From positions 1-9,403 of the forward strand of contig JALFGI010000071.1 of assembly GCA_022777455.1 (NCBI GenBank): a stretch of 9,403 bases of DNA, given 5' to 3'. The position numbers and the translations under genes were made by a program. The notes beneath the pieces are model-generated. The model saw only the letters and a list, made by a program, of their open reading frames with translations, was not told the origin of the DNA and searched no databases. Positions 5,366-9,403 of this stretch are shown piece by piece. How positions within the stretch are numbered: the first letter of the stretch is position 1; every line of letters begins with the position of its first letter. The stretch is from Clostridiales bacterium. GTDB taxonomy: Bacteria; Bacillota_A; Clostridia; Oscillospirales; Oscillospiraceae.

Positions 5366-6340
5366 ATGGCAAAGTTAACAAACACAAAGCCGGGCCCTGA
5401 GTCACAGCTGGCGCTGCAAAAAAAGCGCGGCAGCTTCGGCCCCTATATCAAACGGTATTGGCAGCTGTATGCGCTGCTGGCGCTTCCTCTGCTGTACCTG
5501 CTGGTATTTAAGTACGCCCCTATGATTTACATCCAGATCGCCTTCAAGAAGTATAAGCTGAACATGAGCGTCTGGGAAATGCCCCTGGCCAAGAACCACG
5601 GCTTCGAGTATTTCATCAAAGCCTTCGGCAGCAAGGATTTCCGGCTGGCGCTGCGCAACACCATCAAGCTGAACCTGCTGGACCTGATCGTCGGCTTCCC
5701 CGCACCGATCATTTTTGCCCTGATCCTCAACGAGCTGCCCTTCCCCAAGTTCAAAAAGACCGTTCAGACCATCGCCTATATGCCCCACTTCCTGTCCTGG
5801 GTCATCATCTCCAGCCTGGCGCTGCAGCTGTTCGCCCCTGGCGACGGCCTGGTGAACATGGTCATCGAAAAGGTCACCGGCCAGTCCGTTCCTTTCCTGA
5901 ATGAGCCGAACCACTGGGTCGGCACCTACATCGGCGTGGGCGTGTGGCAGAGCTTCGGCTGGAACTCCATTGTGTATCTTGCCGCCATCGCCGGCATCAA
6001 CCAGGAGCTCTACGAAGCCGCCGACGTGGACGGCGCGGGCCGCTTCCGCAAAATGTGGAACATCACCCTGCCTTCCATCCGTCCCACCATCGTGGTGCTG
6101 CTGATTATGAACCTGGGCAACATCCTGGGCGGCGGCTTCGACCGTCCCTTCGCCATGTCCAACAACCTGGTGCTTCGCGCCTCCGAGGTCATTGCCACCT
6201 ACGTGTACAAGACCGGTATCAAGGGCCTGCAGTTCTCCCTGACCACTGCCGTTGGCCTGTTCCAGTCCGTGGTTGGCGTGTTCTTCCTGCTGATGGCCAA
6301 CTGGCTGTCCAGAAAACTGGGTGAAAGGGGTATCTGGTAA
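5366..6340 (+). CDS. CUT1 sugar ABC transporter permease, LplB type
   Basis: A 324-residue inner membrane subunit that with its partner forms the channel of a carbohydrate (CUT1 class) ABC importer. The N-terminal tail is basic and polar (1-32). Transmembrane helices begin with YALLALPLLYLLVF (about 35-48), and the LplB-type phrase YAPMIYIQIAFKKY follows (50-63). Further helices are near 105-122, 140-156, 187-208, 240-256 and 294-312. The EAA loop that docks to the ATPase is clear: LYEAADVDGAGRFRKMWNIT then LPSIRP (215-240). The start is taken at 5366 because AGGAGG lies at 5354-5359, 6 nt upstream; an in-frame extension to 5216 would cross the promoter and operator region. The stop overlaps the next start by one base (TAATG), indicating coupled translation. 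No ATPase gene is present here, as is usual for LplABC-type loci, which share a common ATPase. Confidence 0.95.
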   Translation: MAKLTNTKPGPESQLALQKKRGSFGPYIKRYWQLYALLALPLLYLLVFKYAPMIYIQIAFKKYKLNMSVWEMPLAKNHGFEYFIKAFGSKDFRLALRNTIKLNLLDLIVGFPAPIIFALILNELPFPKFKKTVQTIAYMPHFLSWVIISSLALQLFAPGDGLVNMVIEKVTGQSVPFLNEPNHWVGTYIGVGVWQSFGWNSIVYLAAIAGINQELYEAADVDGAGRFRKMWNITLPSIRPTIVVLLIMNLGNILGGGFDRPFAMSNNLVLRASEVIATYVYKTGIKGLQFSLTTAVGLFQSVVGVFFLLMANWLSRKLGERGIW

Positions 6341-7215
6341 TGCGAAACGTAAAATCCACATCTTCCAAGATCGGCGACTGGGGCTTTGTGTTCCTGTGCG
6401 TCCTGGTCAGCGCCGTATGCCTGCTGCCCATGCTTCATCTGCTGGCCAAGTCCCTCAGCGGCACCGATTATCTGGTGCGGCATGAGGTCAGCCTCTGGCC
6501 CAAGGGTTTCAATTTTGACGCCTACCTTACCGTTCTGAAGGACCCCAAGTACATCCGGGCCTTCTTCTGGACCGTATTCCTGACGGTGGTCTGCACGATC
6601 CTGTCGCTGACCATGACCATCCTGTGTGCCTATCCTCTGATTTTCCGTCAGCTGAAGGGCCGGGGCGCCATCAATATCTTCATCACCATCACCATGTTCT
6701 TCAACGCCGGCACCATTCCCAACTACCTGCTGATGCAGAACCTGAACCTGCTGGATAACCCCCTGGTTCTGATCATCCCCGGCTGCTTGTCGGTGTACAA
6801 CATGATCATCATGCGAAGTTTCTTCTACGGTATCCCGGAGAGCCTGCGGGAATCGGCGGAGATCGACGGCGCATCCATCTTCCAGATTCTGGTGAAGATC
6901 TATGTGCCCCTGTCCACCCCTGTCATGGCTACCCTGGCACTGTTCTACGCCGTGGGCCGGTGGAACGGCTACTCCGATGCCCTGATGTACATGAAGGATG
7001 CCAATTTCTATCCCCTGCAGCTGCTGCTTTACAACGTGATCAACAACATCAACTCCGTGGAAGTGGCCACCCAGGAGGGCTTCTCCTCTCCCGGCCTGTC
7101 CGCCTCTCTGAAAGCGGCAATCGTCATGTTCTCCACCATCCCCATCCTGTGCATCTACCCCTGGCTGCAGAAGTATTTCATCCATGGCGTGACCATGGGC
7201 GCTGTGAAGGAATAA
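6340..7215 (+). CDS. CUT1 sugar ABC transporter permease, LplC type
   Basis: A 291-residue second permease subunit, of normal length. Transmembrane helices lie near 14-36, 75-101, 111-132, 140-160, 192-206 and 259-276. The ATPase-docking loop is ESLRESAEIDGASIFQIL then VKIYVPLSTP (167-194), with Ser in place of the first Ala of the EAA motif, a common variation. The C-terminus KYFIHGVTMGAVKE closely follows the family ending. The ATG shares its A with the stop of the upstream permease; a weak AAAGGGG lies before it, so reinitiation or coupling probably matters more than an independent ribosome site. The two permeases are expected to form a heterodimer fed by the downstream solute-binding protein. 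Confidence 0.95.
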   Translation: MRNVKSTSSKIGDWGFVFLCVLVSAVCLLPMLHLLAKSLSGTDYLVRHEVSLWPKGFNFDAYLTVLKDPKYIRAFFWTVFLTVVCTILSLTMTILCAYPLIFRQLKGRGAINIFITITMFFNAGTIPNYLLMQNLNLLDNPLVLIIPGCLSVYNMIIMRSFFYGIPESLRESAEIDGASIFQILVKIYVPLSTPVMATLALFYAVGRWNGYSDALMYMKDANFYPLQLLLYNVINNINSVEVATQEGFSSPGLSASLKAAIVMFSTIPILCIYPWLQKYFIHGVTMGAVKE

Positions 7216-7216
7216 C

Positions 7217-7233
7217 CGAATCGGCCCGATTCG
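7217..7233 (+). promoter_or_regulatory. Intercistronic stem-loop between permease and binding-protein genes
   Basis: CGAATCG-GCC-CGATTCG is a perfect 7-bp stem with a 3-nt loop, starting two bases after the permease stop codon. No T-run follows, so full termination is not expected. In transporter operons such hairpins often protect or mark the mRNA segment so that the binding protein is made in excess over the permeases; that role is inferred here. Confidence 0.55.
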
Positions 7234-7273
7234 ATCATTCGTTATAAACCCAAAATCTGAAGGAGGAAACACA

Positions 7274-8893
7274 ATGGCAAAGAAACTGGTAGCTCTGCTG
7301 CTGGCTGTGGCGATGGTCATGTCCTTCGCTCTGGTGGCCCACGCAGAGGACGAAATCGTGGACGGCAAGTTCACCACCACCCGTCACATCACTGTTGAGG
7401 TCTACGACCGCGGCAATGACGGCGGCTCCGATCCCACCAACAACATGTACACCGACTACATCAAGAAGGGCATGCTGGAAGACCACAACGTGGAAGTGGA
7501 ATTCGTGAAGGTTCCCCGTTGGACTGAGGTTGAGGAGATCAACAACCTGCTGGCTGCCCAGAAGGCACCCGACATCTGCGTCACCTACAGCTACCCCACC
7601 ATCCAGACCTACGCTGACATGGGCGGCGTGATGGACCTGAGCGAAATCCTGGAGGAGTACAAGGATCTGTGCCCCAACCTGTGGGATTGGCTGGGTGAGA
7701 ACAACATCTATTGGGACCAGGATCCCGAGTCCGGTACGGTTTGGGCCGTTGAAGCCAAGCTGGCTACCTCCAACCGTATTCTGACCTTCGTCCGTCAGGA
7801 CTGGCTGGATGTTCTGGGTCTGGAAGCTCCCACCACCACCGAAGAGTTCGAAGCCATGCTGTATGCCTTCAAGGAGAGAGCCTCCGAGCTGCCCGTTGAC
7901 GACGCCAGCAAGGTTATCCCCTACTCTGTCAGCTACGACGTGGGCTGGCGTGCAGGCAACCTGATCGAGTCCTTCATCGACCCCGAGATCTCCGACCGTG
8001 AGTTCTATGTCAACGGCTTCGACGACAGAAAGCTCACCCAGAACGGCACCAAGGAAGCTGTCCGTCTGCTGAACAAGTGGTACAATGACGACCTGCTGTG
8101 GAAGAACTTCGCTCTGTACGGCTCCGGCGACACCACCGAAGACGACAACATGAAGGCCGGTTACGTGGGCGCTTTCACCCACAACTGGGACTACCCCTTC
8201 CGCAACGGCGTGGACAGCCTGAATGCTAATCTGGCCCGTAACATCGGCCCCGATGCCAAGTACGTGGCAGTTGACTGCTTCACCAGCAGCGACGGCAGCC
8301 ACACCAAGTTCGTTCCCGGCCCCGTGGACCGCAAGGTGTTCTTCCCCCTGACCAACGACGAGCCTCTGGCCTGCCTGCTGTACCTGGATTGGATCTCCGA
8401 TCCCGAGCACATCGAGTACCTGCAGATCGGTGACGAGGGCGTGACCCACAATGTTCTGGAGTCCGGCGCCATTCAGACCATGGCTGCCACCGGCAACGCC
8501 ATCATGAACTCCGGTATGAACATCGACTACACCATCACCTGCAACGGCCTGAAGCTGGCTGATCCCGAGAAGACCCAGCTGTCCAAGGCTTACAACTACG
8601 CCGAGATCGATCCTGAGATCGTGGCCCAGGCGGACACCTACGCCCAGACCGACCTGCACTTCATCAAGAACGTGAACGTGGGCGCCATCGAGGCTGAAGC
8701 CGGCATCGGCGACACCCTGAGCTCCAAGCGCGACCAGGTCTTTGACCAGGCTGTGGTGGCTCCCGTTGACAAGTTCGACGAGGTTTGGGACGAGTTCCTG
8801 GAGGATTACCTGTCCTCCGGCGCTCAGGACATCATGGACGAGCGCGCCGAGAAGTGGGAGCAGTTCTTCGGCGATGCCGAGATGCTTCCCTGA
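7274..8893 (+). CDS. Extracellular sugar-binding protein of the CUT1 transporter (LplA-like)
   Basis: A 539-residue exported substrate-binding protein, within the usual size range of the large LplA-like group. An N-terminal signal peptide has KK (3-4), a hydrophobic core (5-21) and a signal peptidase I type site AHA|EDE after residue 24. Unusually for a Gram-positive binding protein, there is no lipobox cysteine. The mature part begins ITVEVYDRGNDGG (39-51) and has family-like phrases such as NNLLAAQKAPDICVTYS (90-106), RQDWLDVLGLEAPTTTEEFE (174-193) and LACLLYLDWISDPEHIEYLQ (365-384). It is rich in Asp, Glu and Trp, as is typical of carbohydrate binders. Codon use is very biased (CTG, GAC, AAG, ATC, CCC), pointing to high expression. 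AAGGAGG at 7260-7266 lies 7 nt before ATG. The ligand is probably an oligosaccharide; a glucuronoxylan fragment is inferred from the linked GH115 gene. Confidence 0.93.
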   Translation: MAKKLVALLLAVAMVMSFALVAHAEDEIVDGKFTTTRHITVEVYDRGNDGGSDPTNNMYTDYIKKGMLEDHNVEVEFVKVPRWTEVEEINNLLAAQKAPDICVTYSYPTIQTYADMGGVMDLSEILEEYKDLCPNLWDWLGENNIYWDQDPESGTVWAVEAKLATSNRILTFVRQDWLDVLGLEAPTTTEEFEAMLYAFKERASELPVDDASKVIPYSVSYDVGWRAGNLIESFIDPEISDREFYVNGFDDRKLTQNGTKEAVRLLNKWYNDDLLWKNFALYGSGDTTEDDNMKAGYVGAFTHNWDYPFRNGVDSLNANLARNIGPDAKYVAVDCFTSSDGSHTKFVPGPVDRKVFFPLTNDEPLACLLYLDWISDPEHIEYLQIGDEGVTHNVLESGAIQTMAATGNAIMNSGMNIDYTITCNGLKLADPEKTQLSKAYNYAEIDPEIVAQADTYAQTDLHFIKNVNVGAIEAEAGIGDTLSSKRDQVFDQAVVAPVDKFDEVWDEFLEDYLSSGAQDIMDERAEKWEQFFGDAEMLP

Positions 8894-8929
8894 TCGGTTG
8901 TAATGATTCGCCCCTGATTGAATAATCAA

Positions 8930-8964
8930 CTCCCCCTTTCCTTCGGGAAAGGGGGAGATTTTTT
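8930..8964 (+). terminator. Strong intrinsic terminator of the transporter operon
   Basis: CTCCCCCTTTCC pairs perfectly with GGAAAGGGGGAG (12 bp) around a TTCG tetraloop, followed by A and six T (8959-8964). It lies 37 nt after the stop codon of the binding-protein gene. The UUCG loop makes the hairpin exceptionally stable. Confidence 0.95.
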
Positions 8965-9114
8965 GGAATGTATTTGTCGACTCGATTCAGCAGTCAGACA
9001 AGTTGTAATTTGCGGGCCGCGTGGCGCACCGGGGTGGTGTGTCATCCGGGACTCCTGGGCGGTGCCCGGTAACGTTTTTGCGCACTTGGATAAAGGCTTC
9101 CTGTGCATTTATGT

Positions 9115-9146
9115 CGGATGGAACGGCCTGCGTGCCGTTCCATCCG
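9115..9146. repeat. Perfect 13-bp inverted repeat (stable hairpin)
   Basis: CGGATGGAACGGC (9115-9127) and GCCGTTCCATCCG (9134-9146) pair fully around the loop CTGCGT. No T-run follows on the plus strand and no A-run precedes it, so it is not a standard terminator. The loop CTGCG (9128-9132) can alternatively pair with CGCAG (9147-9151), and GGAACGGC can pair with GCCGTTCC at 9265-9272, so competing folds exist. Confidence 0.7.
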
Positions 9147-9253
9147 CGCAGCGGCTACAACCCAACGGACCGGTACGCCCGGATGAATGGAATGCGGTTT
9201 GGACGGAGGTAATGCCATTCAACGAACTTCGAAATAAATGAGGGCAGGGCGGA

Positions 9254-9282
9254 ACGACACTCAGGCCGTTCCCTTGTATAAT
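9254..9282 (+). promoter_or_regulatory. Candidate promoter near the right edge
   Basis: ACGACA (9254-9259, four of six bases of TTGACA), a 17-bp spacer, and a perfect TATAAT (9277-9282). The predicted start is near 9289, transcribing rightward out of the window. Whatever it drives lies mostly or wholly beyond the edge, unless it makes a small RNA. Confidence 0.5.
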
Positions 9283-9301
9283 AAAGTTAGTAGCAAACGT
9301 G

Positions 9302-9310
9302 TGGTAAAAT
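9302..9310 (+). promoter_or_regulatory. Second candidate promoter, extended -10
   Basis: TGGTAAAAT has the TGn extension and five of six -10 bases, but no recognisable -35. It could be an alternative to the TATAAT site 28 bp upstream. Confidence 0.3.
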
Positions 9311-9403
9311 AGTTCAGATACTGTGGATTGGTACGTTCCCTTCCGGCATTGAGAAATGACTGGTTCCCGTAGGCTACGACCACAGCTCCGGACAGCAGAG
9401 TTA

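Larger units (their letters stand above)
8965..9403. other. Region without a convincing gene; hairpins and promoter-like sites
   Basis: No open frame here has both a good ribosome binding site and protein-like composition; the longest plus-strand frames (about 60-110 codons) overlap the terminator or lack a start signal. The region is rich in inverted repeats: a perfect 13-bp hairpin at 9115-9146, GGAACG/CGTTCC (9251-9256/9267-9272), GAATGG/CCATTC (9184-9189/9214-9219) and CTGTGG/CCACAG (9321-9326/9380-9385). Promoter-like sequences lie at 9254-9282 and 9302-9310. It may encode a structured RNA or the upstream region of a gene beyond the right edge. I do not recognise a known RNA family in it. 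Confidence 0.5.

Noticed and set aside
6199..7380. 393-codon minus-strand open frame over the second permease
   Set aside because: Antisense to a clear permease gene; composition is rich in His, Gln and Gly and it has no proper start context.
7235..8929. 564-codon open frame antisense to the solute-binding protein gene
   Set aside because: It exists because the sense gene uses strongly GC-ending codons. Its translation is low-complexity (Val, Gly, His, Gln, Leu) and it begins inside the terminator region with no ribosome site.
8965..9403. Known RNA genes (tRNA, tmRNA, SRP RNA, 6S RNA, common riboswitches) or a group II intron end in the right-hand region
   Set aside because: None of the conserved cores I looked for (tmRNA 5' end, SRP loop, intron domain V, riboswitch motifs) is present in the visible sequence, so no family is claimed.

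Overview
The window looks like a carbohydrate-use locus from an anaerobic Firmicute, most likely a gut Oscillospirales or other Clostridia member. That placement is inferred from three things: strong AGGAGG ribosome binding sites, an LplB/LplC-type sugar permease pair beside an AraC regulator and a DUF624/YesL-like protein, and small GC-rich hairpin repeats (GCTCTCCC-AAA-GGGAGAGC) of a kind common in these genomes. No marker gene fixes the species.

Layout. Positions 1-66 (minus) hold the first 22 codons of a gene that runs off the left edge, possibly a transposase, with an extended -10 promoter at 85-93. A minus-strand intrinsic terminator (103-132) and a truncated hairpin repeat (135-176) separate it from the main locus. 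The main locus is two divergent transcription units. The minus unit is AraC regulator (5063-4074), then a YesL-like membrane protein (4077-3298, overlapping by 4 bp), then a hairpin-rich inverted repeat pair (3120-3270), then a GH115 alpha-glucuronidase (3036-199). The plus unit is LplB-type permease (5366-6340), LplC-type permease (6340-7215), a small stem-loop, then the solute-binding protein (7274-8893) and a strong terminator (8930-8964). Positions 8965-9403 contain no convincing gene, but do contain a perfect 13-bp hairpin and two promoter-like sequences.

Working model (inference). The solute-binding protein and two permeases import oligosaccharides, using an ATPase encoded elsewhere. 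GH115 has no signal peptide, so it probably removes (4-O-methyl)glucuronic acid from imported xylan fragments in the cytoplasm. The AraC protein senses a sugar through its cupin domain and switches on the transporter. Between the divergent genes there are two 18-bp direct repeats 22 bp apart that end at the transporter -35 position, and an inverted related copy at the predicted araC transcription start. This is the arrangement expected for activation of the transporter and self-control of araC.

The points most worth a second look are the operator architecture, the covarying hairpin repeat pair, the solute-binding protein that lacks a lipobox cysteine, and the unexplained structured region at the right end.
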